Source of the DNA: Phycisphaerae bacterium
GTDB taxonomy: Bacteria > Planctomycetota > Phycisphaerae > UBA1845 > Fen-1342
Direction: 5' to 3'
Length of the DNA: 64,000 nt
Assembly (NCBI GenBank): GCA_028279405.1
Contig: JANQNU010000061.1
Span: forward strand, 25,331-89,330
Positions 16,819 through 26,339 of this stretch are shown one piece after another. The notes beneath the pieces are model-generated. The model was given only the letters and a program-made list of their open reading frames with translations. It did not search any database and was not told where the DNA came from. Within the stretch, counting starts at the first letter, position 1. Every line of letters begins with the position of its first letter. A program made the translations under genes and the position numbers.

Positions 16819-18135
16819 TCACCGGATGAGTGTCGCGCCGGTGGGTGAGAAGTACTTGCCACGCTTATTGAGCAGGGTCACGCCCGCTTCGTCGTACGTG
16901 TCCGGTGTGAAGAAGTACGCACTGCCGGACGGTGAGAACTGCTGAGCGGTCTGTACGTCTCCGAACGGCGACAGGCAGGTTCCAAATTCGAAGAAGAAGA
17001 CGTCTCCGACAAAGACGTTCTCGCCGTTGAAGCAGTTCTCGACGACGAGCGTTGGTCCGCCGCCGGTCATGAAGCCGGCGTTGATCAGGTCGCCTTTGAT
17101 GAGGTCCCACGTCAGGGCATCGATACAGACCTGTTTCTCCAGCTTCTTGGCACGGTCCTTGAGTTCTTCGACGTCGGCAGGGGCACCACTGGCGGCCAGT
17201 TTGGCGCCGTCGGAAAGATTGCCCCATTCGTTTCGATCGGAGACGAACGTACGGTTGACCTCGGTCGCGCACCAACTGTTCTGACCGCCGTTGATGTCTT
17301 CGGCGACGCTGTTCTCGAGCACGCCGTCGCAGTCCCAGTCGACGCTCTGCATCACGGTGCCGCGGACTTCGTTCAGGTCGTCCTCATCGAGCGGGCACAT
17401 CCGACCGTGAGAGTAGTCGACATCCTTGAACAGGGCCTCCGGATGGGTCAGTCCAAGGGCCAGCATGTTGGTGCGCACGCCGGCGAGCTGATACTGATAG
17501 GACATCACGCTCGGCAGGTTGGGTACGAACGGACCGACCCAACTGGCGCTGCCGTCAAAGTTGTTCGACGCGCAGTTCCCGGAACCGCAGTGCGAGAGGC
17601 CAAGGTTGTGTCCCAACTCGTGGGCGAATGTAGCGGCTTGGGCATAGAGCGTACCGGTGCTACCGTCGAACGAACCGAGGGTGACGATGAGCGCATCGCC
17701 ACCGTTGGCGCGACCCGAGCTACCGGTGTTACAGCCACCCATACCGTTCGGCGACTGATAGTCGTGGGCGAAGATGCAGTAGTGCCAGCCGTCGCCGTTG
17801 TCGAAGTTCTGATCGCGGATGCTGCGATAGGTGTTCACCGCACCCGTGTAGGTCCAGAAGTTGCCGCAGGCCGTGTTCGGGTCGGCGACCAGGGTGTTGT
17901 AGTGGGTGATCTCGTCGTCGAGGTCGAGGACCAGGGTATGCCCCTGGCACGCGAACATCTGTACGACCGCGTCGAGCACGATCTGCGGCGGCATATGGTC
18001 ATGTCCGCCGTTCGAGCCCATGTAGTCGATCTCGACCTGAAAGGTCTCGGCGCGGGTGGTGCCGGTCGCAGCCGCGATGGTGAACGCGACGGCGAAGGCC
18101 GTACCGAGCCGGTGCTTTCGAGTGAGACGTTTCAT
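16819..18135 (-). CDS. Secreted metzincin-like zinc metalloprotease
   Basis: The 438-residue protein starts at 18133-18135, five bases after the stop of the serine-protease gene. A signal peptide ends near residue 27 (AAATGTTRA). The zinc site is complete: H172-E-L-G-H176-N-L-G-L-S-H182, the extended HExxHxxGxxH of metzincins, followed by a possible Met-turn (SVMSYQY) about 30 residues later. Cysteine pairs are frequent, suggesting disulphides outside the cell. The C-terminal 150 residues, with a charged helix (ELKDRAKKLEKQ) and a beta-rich end, match no family I recognise. Its neighbours are two secreted serine proteases and a fibre-like protein. Confidence 0.85.
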   Translation of the reverse strand: MKRLTRKHRLGTAFAVAFTIAAATGTTRAETFQVEIDYMGSNGGHDHMPPQIVLDAVVQMFACQGHTLVLDLDDEITHYNTLVADPNTACGNFWTYTGAVNTYRSIRDQNFDNGDGWHYCIFAHDYQSPNGMGGCNTGSSGRANGGDALIVTLGSFDGSTGTLYAQAATFAHELGHNLGLSHCGSGNCASNNFDGSASWVGPFVPNLPSVMSYQYQLAGVRTNMLALGLTHPEALFKDVDYSHGRMCPLDEDDLNEVRGTVMQSVDWDCDGVLENSVAEDINGGQNSWCATEVNRTFVSDRNEWGNLSDGAKLAASGAPADVEELKDRAKKLEKQVCIDALTWDLIKGDLINAGFMTGGGPTLVVENCFNGENVFVGDVFFFEFGTCLSPFGDVQTAQQFSPSGSAYFFTPDTYDEAGVTLLNKRGKYFSPTGATLIR

Positions 18136-18140
18136 GACAG

Positions 18141-19679
18141 TTATCCTCCAATGACCGCGTTGCCGCTCTCGGCCATGAAGACCATGGTGCGGCCGCGGTT
18201 GAAGTTGATTTCGGGGTACGTTCCACCGACGAGGTGGACGTTGCCGCCTTCGCGAACGCCGAAGTAGCCTTCGATCAGTTCGTCCCACGGCTCGGCCTGG
18301 GTGCCGCGTTCGGTACCGCCGTGCCCGATGTCGACCCACACGTCGTCGCGCGCGTCGAGGAACGGCTCCAGCACGTCGTACGCGTGTCGCAGCGAGCCTT
18401 CCCAGGCCCACTCGTTCGGCCCGCAGCCGCTGTTGGACGAGCAGCTCGCGACGGCGCGAACGTGTTGACCTGCGTTCGAGAACACGGGGCCGCCGGACGA
18501 GCCACCTTCCTGTCCGCCGTTGCTGAACGGGAAGAACCACGTATTCCAGCACGAGCCGCAGGCGCACACGGTGTACACCTGGAACTCGCCGTAGGAAATC
18601 GCCTTCCGCGTTCCCGACGGGTGATGGATCAGCGTCCCGTTGAGGCCGAGCCCGGGGTTGGTGGTACTCCAGCCATTCCAGAACAGGTTGCCCGGCAGAT
18701 CGCCGAGCAGCGCCAGCAGGCTGTTGTCCGCGTCGCCGTCAACCGCCAGCAGCGTTGCGCCGTCGGTTCGCGGCACGTCGTCCAGGTCGGCGGCCGTGCC
18801 GTTGCAGTCGTCGGTTTCGAAGAACCAGTAGGCCTCGACGCTGCTCGCCTCGGCCTCCGAATCGATGCAATGGCCGGCGGTCAGGAACAACGGCGTGCCA
18901 TCGAATTCCGGCAACCGAGTGAGCAGTGAGCCGGTGCAGATGAACTCGCTGTTGCCCCGCATGAAGCGGATATGGGCGACGCCGCGCGACGGATCGTCCC
19001 AGGTTGCGTCGCAGTTCACGTCGATGCGACAGTCGTTGCCGAGCGCGACCTGCGGACGCGACGGATACTCCTGTGCGACGGCCCCGATCCGCGGGGCTTC
19101 AAGGCCTGGCTGTAAGGCCAGCGCCGGTGGGAAGTAGATCTCTACACGAACGCGATTGCTGAAGACGCTGGGACTCCAGAAGGGCAGTCCGCGCCGACGG
19201 TGCGTTCGGCTGTAGGGGCCGTACGCTTCCGTCGGGTCGTCAGCATCGTACAGGACCAGCTCGGCGCCGGTCGGCAGGTCGAAGTCGTCGAAGCGAATGC
19301 GCAACGATTGCGCGTTCGGCGACGTGACCAGCACGGTCCAGACCATCCCGCCGTCTTCGAGCGCGGTCCAGGCGCCGCTGGTGATCGGGTCCGCGACCAT
19401 TTCGATCGCTTCGCCGATTTGCTGGGCACCTTCCTCGGGACCGTCGACGAGCGCCGGATTGGCGCTGACGGCCGGGAGGTGCAGTCCGCGATCAGCCGCG
19501 AACAGCTCGGGGCGCTCGACGGTGCGCGGCAGGGGCGCGACGCGTCGTGGGGGTTCAAAGGTATCCAATGGACCATACCCGTCTGCGGAGACATCCTTGA
19601 GCGTCTGGCCGACGGCCAGGCCGGCTGTCGCCAGCAACGCTCCGCAGCAGATGGTCCTCGTTATCCGATTCACGGTCAT
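18141..19679 (-). CDS. Secreted chymotrypsin-fold serine protease with C-terminal NAVIGG module
   Basis: A 512-residue preproprotein with a signal peptide (about 1-24), a propeptide-like region with a beta-sandwich domain (about 85-185), and a trypsin-like domain resembling lysyl endopeptidases. The catalytic residues are H270 in LTAGHC, probably D318 in DGDADNSLL, and S395 in GGSSGGP. Several Cys pairs fit an extracellular enzyme. Residues 447-512 form a short beta-rich module, WVDIGHGG...GNAVIGG, that is also found at the end of the next protease. It is encoded between that protease and the metalloprotease, with very short spacing. Confidence 0.85.
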   Translation of the reverse strand: MTVNRITRTICCGALLATAGLAVGQTLKDVSADGYGPLDTFEPPRRVAPLPRTVERPELFAADRGLHLPAVSANPALVDGPEEGAQQIGEAIEMVADPITSGAWTALEDGGMVWTVLVTSPNAQSLRIRFDDFDLPTGAELVLYDADDPTEAYGPYSRTHRRRGLPFWSPSVFSNRVRVEIYFPPALALQPGLEAPRIGAVAQEYPSRPQVALGNDCRIDVNCDATWDDPSRGVAHIRFMRGNSEFICTGSLLTRLPEFDGTPLFLTAGHCIDSEAEASSVEAYWFFETDDCNGTAADLDDVPRTDGATLLAVDGDADNSLLALLGDLPGNLFWNGWSTTNPGLGLNGTLIHHPSGTRKAISYGEFQVYTVCACGSCWNTWFFPFSNGGQEGGSSGGPVFSNAGQHVRAVASCSSNSGCGPNEWAWEGSLRHAYDVLEPFLDARDDVWVDIGHGGTERGTQAEPWDELIEGYFGVREGGNVHLVGGTYPEINFNRGRTMVFMAESGNAVIGG

Positions 19680-19714
19680 TCTCCTATCGTGACGGGTCGC
19701 ACGTAGCGGCCCGA

Positions 19715-21025
19715 TTAGTTGCCAATAACAGCGTTGCCGACCGGCGCCTGCAATAGCAGCTGTTTCGACACGACCGTGCCGCCGGGCACGGGGTAGCTGC
19801 CGCGGACGATCGAAACGATGTCGCCGCCCGTGGCGCCGGCGATTCCGTCGACGAACGCGTCGTACGGTCGGAACGCGGAGCCATCTTCGGCGCCGATTCC
19901 GTGTCCGGTATCGATGTACGTCACGAACGGACCGGGGAACGTCTGGATCGCATCGGCCAGATCCGGGTTGTCGAATCCGACGGCGTTGTTGAATCCGTCG
20001 TCGCCATTCTCACAGCCGGCGCTCTTGACGATGCCGACGGTGAGCGAGCTGTTGTTGACGATCAACGGGCCGCCGGAGTTCGCACAGGTGACGTCGACCC
20101 GGAAGCGAATGCGGACACTGTTGCCGCTGCCCACCTGCTCGACATACGAACCCGTACTGGTCTGCTGCGTCTTGTGATCGGAGTTCCAGTTCTGGGAATC
20201 GATCGGCGACGCGTCATAGCCGTAGCCGGTTGCCCGCACCGTATTTGGTGAGCTGTCCTGGGAGACGCGGTAGAACGAACCTTGTCCCTGGACGGGCAGC
20301 AACCCGGTGTTGGTGTTCGCGAAACAGGCGTACACGGCCCAGTCGTCCCAACTGTTGTTGACCGCCACGACACTGCCGCCATCGACCATGTACTGGTCCT
20401 CGGCGGGTGGGTGGTTCAGCGTGCCATCCGAGTCGGATGCCGGCACGTTGAACTGCAGAACACCGCCGGGTGTACAGTGGCCGGCCGAGAGCAGCGCGCC
20501 GTTGGAAATGATCCAGCCGGTGCAGCCGCCGCCGGGCGGCGAGTTCCCCGCGGGGAAGCGGCCGACTGCCGGGTCCGATGAGGAGACCCGGTTATCCGCG
20601 CCGCAAATCCCGACCGGGGTCAAGCAGGCACCGCCGATGTCGACTTCGACCTGTTCGAGCTTGATGAAGACGCCCGAGTCCTTGGGATCGACGTATAGCG
20701 CCACTTCGACTTCGTCACCGTTGAAGTAGACGCTCGATCCCTGCCACTCCTTGAGCGTTTCCGCATCGTGGAACTGGGTGGCGCCGTCTTCGAGCGAAGA
20801 GATCGCGAGGAAGCTGTACTTGCCGAGGTCGTAGTCGCCGAGGTGCAGCCGCATGCTGGACACGTTGTCGACCTTGACCGACTGCTGGTACGCCATCCGC
20901 ACGTCTTCGGTCCCGGCGTGGGTCCCGCTGTCGAGCGGGTAGGCGACGTGCTTCCACTCGCCACCCGCTTGCGCAGCGGTCATCGAAAGCCCGAGCAGTG
21001 TCGTGGTGTGAAGAAACGTTTTCAT
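19715..21025 (-). CDS. Secreted trypsin-like protease with C-terminal NAVIGN module
   Basis: The 436-residue protein starts at the ATG at 21023-21025, behind an AGGAAGGA ribosome-binding site. The signal peptide ends near residue 20 (MTAAQA). A jelly-roll-like region (about 40-130) precedes the protease domain, with H183 in LLSAGHC, D228 in WDDWAVY and S317 in CANSGGP. The C-terminal residues 368-436 (TYIDTGHG...GNAVIGN) align with the C-terminus of the neighbouring protease. It is 35 bases from the gene on each side. Substrate specificity cannot be read from the sequence. It is likely exported and processed. Confidence 0.85.
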   Translation of the reverse strand: MKTFLHTTTLLGLSMTAAQAGGEWKHVAYPLDSGTHAGTEDVRMAYQQSVKVDNVSSMRLHLGDYDLGKYSFLAISSLEDGATQFHDAETLKEWQGSSVYFNGDEVEVALYVDPKDSGVFIKLEQVEVDIGGACLTPVGICGADNRVSSSDPAVGRFPAGNSPPGGGCTGWIISNGALLSAGHCTPGGVLQFNVPASDSDGTLNHPPAEDQYMVDGGSVVAVNNSWDDWAVYACFANTNTGLLPVQGQGSFYRVSQDSSPNTVRATGYGYDASPIDSQNWNSDHKTQQTSTGSYVEQVGSGNSVRIRFRVDVTCANSGGPLIVNNSSLTVGIVKSAGCENGDDGFNNAVGFDNPDLADAIQTFPGPFVTYIDTGHGIGAEDGSAFRPYDAFVDGIAGATGGDIVSIVRGSYPVPGGTVVSKQLLLQAPVGNAVIGN

Positions 21026-21061
21026 CACGAACCATCCTTCCTGAGAGCCGCTCGGTTGTCC

Positions 21062-23371
21062 TTACTGGAGGCTCACGAGTACGAGGACCATGCCGTCCTT
21101 GGAGCGGCTCATCGCCTTACCGATGATCGCGCCCTGTGCGGCGGCGTGGTCAGTGACCTTCATCGCGCGGCCGGCCGTCGGCGAGGTCGTCAACAGGTCG
21201 CCGGGCTCGATCGTGCCGTTCGACTCGTCGACCAGGCAGAAGACGCGGCCGGTGAGCGCGATCGGGTGCTCGCCGTTGGCGATCGTGCCGCGCTGGCCCA
21301 TGTACATGCCGGGCTTGACGCCACCGGCGCCGCTGACGATACCCGCGACCGTGCGGTCGTAAGCGCTGTTGCTGACGACCAGCTTGCCGGGGTCGTTCGG
21401 GTCGATGCTGACGACCGTGCCGGGCACGACGTTGTCAGCGTTGATATCGAAGTTTTCGGCCAGGTCGGCACCGTTGATCTGCAGCTCGTCAGTGAAGATG
21501 CGGCCGCGTCCGCCGAACTCGGCATCGAGCTCGATGGTCAGGTTGCCGTTGGCGTCGTACATCCGCAGCGAGCCGCCCTGTGAGGCGTTCTCGGCCGCGA
21601 GCATTTCGATCGTCGCGGTGCCGGTGCTGCGGCTGACGCGGATCACACCGTGATCGCCTTCGCTACCGTCGAGCTCGACCGTTTGCTGGCCGGCATCGTT
21701 GAAGATCGAGATGCCGCCGCCACCGTCGCCGCCGGAGCCGACGAGCCGGAGCGATTCGGTCGCACCGTCGAAGAGCGAGACGCGGTTGGTGTCGCCGTTG
21801 AGGACGATGTTGTCGTTGGTATTGCTGGAAAGCGTGATCGAGGCGTTCTCGGCGTTCAGGTCGATCTTGTCGATGGTGGCGTCGGACATGACGAGCGAGG
21901 CCGCGTCGCCGCCGGTGTCACCGTCGATCGTGACGGTCGACTGGTTGTTGTCGTTGTAGACGTTGACGATGCCGCCGCTGTTCGTGCCGCCACGGAGACG
22001 CACGCCACGGGTTCCGCCGGTGTTGTCCCACAGGTTGACTTCGCCGCCGAGGTCGCTGCCGGCGTTGATCTGGACGGTCATGTCGTTGCTCGGGCTGTTG
22101 TCGCGAAGCTGGAGCACACCCCAGCTGGTGCCGCCGATGCGGGTCTGCTCGAGACCGTCGGAGCCGTAGGTGCTGACGCGGTGCTGGGTGCCGTTGAGCT
22201 CGACGGTGGTGTTGAGCGTATCGTCGCGGACGTCGACCACGCCGCCGGCGTTGCCGTCTTCGCCGTCGATGAACACAGTGACGCCACCGATCTCGTTGTA
22301 GAACGAGGCAAAGCCACCGATACCGGGGCCGCCCTGGATGCTATTGGAGGTGCTACCGATGCGGACCGTGCTGGTGCCGTTCTCGTCGCGGGTGATGAGC
22401 TGGCCGCCCCAGGTGCGCGATTCGAGACTGCCGTGGATGACGCCGTTGATCAGGTTGTCCGTTACCTGCACCCAGGTCTCGGCGATGATCTCGCCGAACT
22501 CGCCGTCCATGAGGGCGGTCGGGTCGCCCGTCGGGTCGTAGACCGACACGGTGGCTTCGTTGCCGCCGAGGGCACGGACGCGGAGGGTGTTATTGTTGTT
22601 CGCTGCGAAGATGTCAAGGTTGTAGCGCTGACCGTCGAGGTTCATGGCGCGGGTACCGTCCGCAGCCCAGATGATCATCGAACCGACGTCACTGTTGGTT
22701 CCGAGTTCGATCGCATCGTCGAGCTCTTCGCTCGCAACGCGGTTGACGCGGAAAGCGTGCGGCACGGCGCCGACCGGAATGCGCGGGGCCAGCTCGGCGC
22801 CGCCGTTGACGATCACGCCGATCTCGCGACCGCTGCCGTCGAAGCTGGCGGCATCGACCGGGAGCATGATGTCGACGATTCCGTTGTTAATGGGCTGCGC
22901 GGCCAGCGCGATCGGCCCTTCGACCAGTGCGCCGCCCGACTGGTAGATGTTGAACACCAGGTCGGCGGTCGGTCCGGGCAGCGGGTCACCGAGGTTGTCG
23001 GTCAGCAGCGCCTGGAAGCTGATGCGACCCGTGTCGCCGTCGAAGATCGGCGCGAGCGTCATCGGTGCCGGCGGCAGCGCTGCATCGGTCAGACCGGTGC
23101 GCGCGTTGACGGTCGTCGGCTCGCTGTCATTGGCGGCAGGGGCGGGTGCCTGACCGTCCTTGCGTGACGGTGCGATCGCAGCCGCCGGCGCATCTTCGGC
23201 CGGCACAGGGGTCGTGGCGGGATCCTCGACGTCGCCGGTGGTCGCCGGCGTGGTCTCGACGACCGGCTTCAGCGGAACGTCGTTGAACGCCATTGCCGGC
23301 ACGCTCGCCAATACGACACCGCCCAGCAGGCAGCGAATCCCCATTCCCATGAATCCGTCCTTCATCAACAT
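21062..23371 (-). CDS. Large secreted fibre-like repeat protein
   Basis: The 769-residue product starts at 23369-23371 with AAGGAG seven bases upstream. A signal peptide (about 1-29) is followed by a Pro/Ala/Thr-rich linker and an N-terminal domain (about 105-215) of the type RISFQALLTDNLGDPLPG...PHAFRVN. Residues 230-640 are built of many 20-25-residue beta repeats of the form G-x-V-x-V-x-D-x-x-G with Asn/Asp-rich turns, resembling trimeric phage tail-fibre shafts. The C-terminal 140 residues (ADLAENFDI...GAIIGKAMSRS) form a conserved-looking cap with no S74 motif. The protein is very acidic and low in Cys. It is the first gene of the protease operon. Confidence 0.8.
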   Translation of the reverse strand: MLMKDGFMGMGIRCLLGGVVLASVPAMAFNDVPLKPVVETTPATTGDVEDPATTPVPAEDAPAAAIAPSRKDGQAPAPAANDSEPTTVNARTGLTDAALPPAPMTLAPIFDGDTGRISFQALLTDNLGDPLPGPTADLVFNIYQSGGALVEGPIALAAQPINNGIVDIMLPVDAASFDGSGREIGVIVNGGAELAPRIPVGAVPHAFRVNRVASEELDDAIELGTNSDVGSMIIWAADGTRAMNLDGQRYNLDIFAANNNNTLRVRALGGNEATVSVYDPTGDPTALMDGEFGEIIAETWVQVTDNLINGVIHGSLESRTWGGQLITRDENGTSTVRIGSTSNSIQGGPGIGGFASFYNEIGGVTVFIDGEDGNAGGVVDVRDDTLNTTVELNGTQHRVSTYGSDGLEQTRIGGTSWGVLQLRDNSPSNDMTVQINAGSDLGGEVNLWDNTGGTRGVRLRGGTNSGGIVNVYNDNNQSTVTIDGDTGGDAASLVMSDATIDKIDLNAENASITLSSNTNDNIVLNGDTNRVSLFDGATESLRLVGSGGDGGGGISIFNDAGQQTVELDGSEGDHGVIRVSRSTGTATIEMLAAENASQGGSLRMYDANGNLTIELDAEFGGRGRIFTDELQINGADLAENFDINADNVVPGTVVSIDPNDPGKLVVSNSAYDRTVAGIVSGAGGVKPGMYMGQRGTIANGEHPIALTGRVFCLVDESNGTIEPGDLLTTSPTAGRAMKVTDHAAAQGAIIGKAMSRSKDGMVLVLVSLQ

Positions 23372-23737
23372 CGCGTTTCTCCTTATTGGGCGGCTTGGCC
23401 GCCATTCGATATGTTTCGGAAGCCCGTTGAGGGGACGAGCGACGGATGGGTCCGATCACTCACTTTTTTTTGGAGAATGGGGAATTTCGCAGCCAGGGGC
23501 GGCATTCAGGGTGGGCGGGCGTCCCGCCGGGGCAGCAAGCTGCCAGGATGAGGCAGGCGTCGACGCCGCTTGCCCCGGAAAGAATGGCCCCCAAGAAACA
23601 CAGGGTGGGGCGGGCGCCTCGCCCGCTATGGACCGCTCGCTTGCGCTCGCGGCTCGCACTGACGTCGCTCGCGCTCCGGGCTCGTGGTGATGGCTACGTG
23701 GTTCCTGCAAGGGCCCGCGGCGTAGACGCGGGCCTCA
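23372..23737. repeat. Leader of the fibre operon and mosaic repeat block 3
   Basis: Next to the fibre gene is a GGCGGC-ttg-GCCGCC hairpin (23389-23403) and an eight-T tract (about 23463-23470). From about 23500 the gap is repeat: GGGCGGGCGTCCCGCC, GGCAGCAAGCTGCC, a GGCAGGCGTCGACGCC word, a GGCGGGCG-cct-CGCCCGC hairpin (about 23611-23628), a GCTCGCTTGCGCTCGCGGCTCG word (23632-23653) and a GGCGTAGACGCGGGCC hairpin (about 23719-23734). The last repeat runs into the kinase gene. Confidence 0.75.
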
Positions 23738-26266
23738 TCAAGGGAGCTTGCTCCCCGGATCTTCCCGCTCCAGCGCCTCCAGTCGTTGCGGCCATTCGCC
23801 GACCGCGTCCGGTCGATCGGCCGCCTCGCAGAACCGCAGCCAGCGATGGATCGCCTCACGCTGCCGGATCGGCGGCGCCGCTGCCTGGTAGATCCGCAGT
23901 CCGGCCCGTGCCAGCGGCTCCGCGTCGGCATACCGTTCCAATTCCGTCAGGCACTCGCCCAGGGCACTGCGCGTGTAGTCCAACACCCAATGATCCGGCG
24001 GGAACACCCCCTCGCGGATCGCAAGCGCCTCGCGTAGGAATGGCTCGGCACTGGCAGCGGCCCCCGCGGCCATTTCGACCCGCCCGCAGAGGCTCAGCAC
24101 GATCGCCCGGTCCGGGTGGTTCGACGGCAAGCGATCGCTTTGCCGGTCGAGGACGGACCGCGCGAGGTCGCGGGCCAGTGCCACGTTTCCGCGTTCGAGG
24201 TGCACGAACGCGATGTTCCATTGCGTTCGCAAGAGGTCCGGGTGATCCGTAGCGAGCGCGGACTGACGGATCGCCAGTGCTTCCTCCAGTAGCGCGAGCG
24301 ATTCTTCTGTTTCTCCTTGATCGAGCAGACACGCCGCGAGGCTGTTGAGGCTGTTCGCGATCTCTCGTTCGTCGGGCGCCGGTGACGCAAGCCGTTGCGC
24401 GAGCACTGAGCGGAGCAGCGGCTCCGCCAGGTCCGGCCGGGCGCGTCGACTCAGCAGCGTTGCCAGGTTGTGCCGGAGTGTCACGGCGCTCTTGTTTGCC
24501 ACATGATCACTCGCGGTCGTATCCGCGCGCTCCAGCCAATCCAGCGCTTCGCGCAGCGTCGACTCGGCAGCGTCGAACGCGCCGCGCTGCTGATCGATCG
24601 AAGCAAGATGTACGAGTACGTCAACGATGCGCCCCGGCTCGGGCTCTTCCGCAGCGAGAAGCAACTCCCGCGCCCGTTTCAGGTGATCCGCGGCGTTCGC
24701 GTATATCCCCAAACCATAGTAGGTACGCCCGATCGTCTCGCGCACAATGGCTTCAACCATCGGCGCACCCTCGAGCGCCCCATCTTCGATCGACTTTGCC
24801 GCTCGGTCGACCATTTCGCGGACACTGATATCGCGCCGAAGTGCGCGGCGCGGATCGACCGCCGACAGCATGTCTGCGAAGAATCGATTCACCTGGCCGA
24901 GTCGTCGGGCTTCCAGCTGGGCGCGTTTCGCGCTCCGTTCGGCGGCTGCCTGTTGCTGCTGTGCGAATTCGCGGGCATGCTCGGCCCGCGCCCAGAATGT
25001 CAACGAGGTCGCGAGCCCGCCGATCAACAGTAACAGGAATGCCAGTGCGGCAGCGACCGGCAGTCTGTGCCGTACGAGCTGCTTGCGCAGCACATAGCCG
25101 AACGAGTCGGCCTTGGCCTCGATCGGTTCGCCGTTGAGGTAACGCTCGAGTTCGCGCGCCAGTTCGCCGGCGCTCTGGTAGCGCCGTTCGCGATCCTTCT
25201 GCAGCGACTTCAGCACGATCGTCTCGACCTCATGGTCGATCGGGTTGTTTGCTCTGCGCGGAATGCCGGCCCCGTCGGTCGCGATGCCGCGTTCCTGCGA
25301 CCAGCGCAATCGCGGCGAGACGGCCTCGGTCTCCGTGATGTGCTTCAGTGCGTCGAGCAGCGACCCGCGCACCGGGTATGGATGTTCGCCGGTCAGCAAC
25401 TCGTACAACACGACTCCGAGCGAATAGACGTCAGTTCGTATATCGAGGTCGTTTGGATTCGAGCCGACCTGCTCGGGAGACATATACGGCAGCGTGCCCA
25501 CGACCTCGTCGGTCTGCGAGATCAACGTGCGTTCTTCGTCGACCATCGGACGCGCCAGGCCGAAGTCCAGCACACGCGGCGAGCCCTCTGTCGCCACCAG
25601 AATGTTGGACGGCTTCAGATCACGATGGATGACGCCGCGCTGGTGCGCATGCTGGACGGCATCGCAGACCGCCCCGAACAGGACCAGCGTCGCGCGCAGG
25701 TCCAGCTTCTTCGACCGGACAAAAGCCTGCAGCGGTTCCCCCGGCACGTAGTCCATCACGAAATAGGGTTTGCCGTCGGCGGTTTGGCCCGTATGAAACA
25801 CCGAGACGATGTGCGGATGATCGAGCGACGCCGCGATCTCGATTTCACGTTCGAACCGTCGCCGGGCGGCGACGCTGGCATGTGCGCCCTCGTGCAGGGT
25901 CTTGATTGCGACGTCGCGCTTGGTCGCGACTTGGGTCGCACGATAGACCGCACCCTGGCCTCCACGGCCCAGAACCGATTTCACGTCATATCCCGGGAAC
26001 GCGCCCGGGGCAATCATCGGCGGCGCGATCGTGGGAGCCGGTAATGCTGTCGCCGAGCTGCCCAGTTCGAGCGTATCCAGTCGAGTTTGCGCGGCTTCGC
26101 GCAAGATCGCGAGCTTTTCACTCAGTTCCGGCTGAAGCTCGGGATGAGTATCGAGGACGTCGAGATCGTCAACCGCTTCGCCCGCAAATCGCCGACGCGC
26201 GACGTCATCCACGACCGCATCCGCACGCCGCGCACGCTCGATCGAGTTCAACGGCGTTTCACCCAT
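23738..26266 (-). CDS. Receptor-like Ser/Thr protein kinase with TPR C-terminal domain
   Basis: An 842-residue PknB-type kinase. The glycine loop is GRGGQGAVY (100-108), the catalytic Lys is K122, HRDLKPSN starts at 214 and DFG is at 234-236. The full set of motifs indicates an active kinase. One membrane segment spans about 402-425, and the outer part (about 470-830) is a tetratricopeptide array (recurring A-L-x-L-x-E-x-A-L helices), giving a signal-sensing or scaffold tail. The last five residues, GSKLP, and the stop are encoded by a repeat hairpin. A parS-like site lies 73 bases upstream of the start. The target is unknown. Confidence 0.93.
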   Translation of the reverse strand: MGETPLNSIERARRADAVVDDVARRRFAGEAVDDLDVLDTHPELQPELSEKLAILREAAQTRLDTLELGSSATALPAPTIAPPMIAPGAFPGYDVKSVLGRGGQGAVYRATQVATKRDVAIKTLHEGAHASVAARRRFEREIEIAASLDHPHIVSVFHTGQTADGKPYFVMDYVPGEPLQAFVRSKKLDLRATLVLFGAVCDAVQHAHQRGVIHRDLKPSNILVATEGSPRVLDFGLARPMVDEERTLISQTDEVVGTLPYMSPEQVGSNPNDLDIRTDVYSLGVVLYELLTGEHPYPVRGSLLDALKHITETEAVSPRLRWSQERGIATDGAGIPRRANNPIDHEVETIVLKSLQKDRERRYQSAGELARELERYLNGEPIEAKADSFGYVLRKQLVRHRLPVAAALAFLLLLIGGLATSLTFWARAEHAREFAQQQQAAAERSAKRAQLEARRLGQVNRFFADMLSAVDPRRALRRDISVREMVDRAAKSIEDGALEGAPMVEAIVRETIGRTYYGLGIYANAADHLKRARELLLAAEEPEPGRIVDVLVHLASIDQQRGAFDAAESTLREALDWLERADTTASDHVANKSAVTLRHNLATLLSRRARPDLAEPLLRSVLAQRLASPAPDEREIANSLNSLAACLLDQGETEESLALLEEALAIRQSALATDHPDLLRTQWNIAFVHLERGNVALARDLARSVLDRQSDRLPSNHPDRAIVLSLCGRVEMAAGAAASAEPFLREALAIREGVFPPDHWVLDYTRSALGECLTELERYADAEPLARAGLRIYQAAAPPIRQREAIHRWLRFCEAADRPDAVGEWPQRLEALEREDPGSKLP
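23742..23755. repeat. GGGAGC-tt-GCTCCC hairpin forming the 3' end of the kinase gene
   Basis: One copy of the GGGAGC/GCTCCC module, a 14-base palindrome recurring near 27907, 43003, 43093 and 62667, lies inside the reading frame. It encodes the terminal G-S-K-L-P of the kinase together with the base at 23741, and the stop comes directly after it. Confidence 0.8.
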
Positions 26267-26339
26267 TCTCGCGACCTCTATCGCCTTGAGGCGTTTTTCG
26301 CACGGGCCTCGCGTCTATCAACCGGCGCTCCAGCAACAG

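Noticed and set aside
21650..23167. A 505-codon frame on the plus strand opposite the fibre gene
   Set aside because: It is a mirror frame of the strongly periodic, GC-biased fibre gene. The product is almost only Val, Asp, Ala, Arg and Gly with no fold-like pattern, while the opposite strand has a signal peptide, an RBS and clear repeats.
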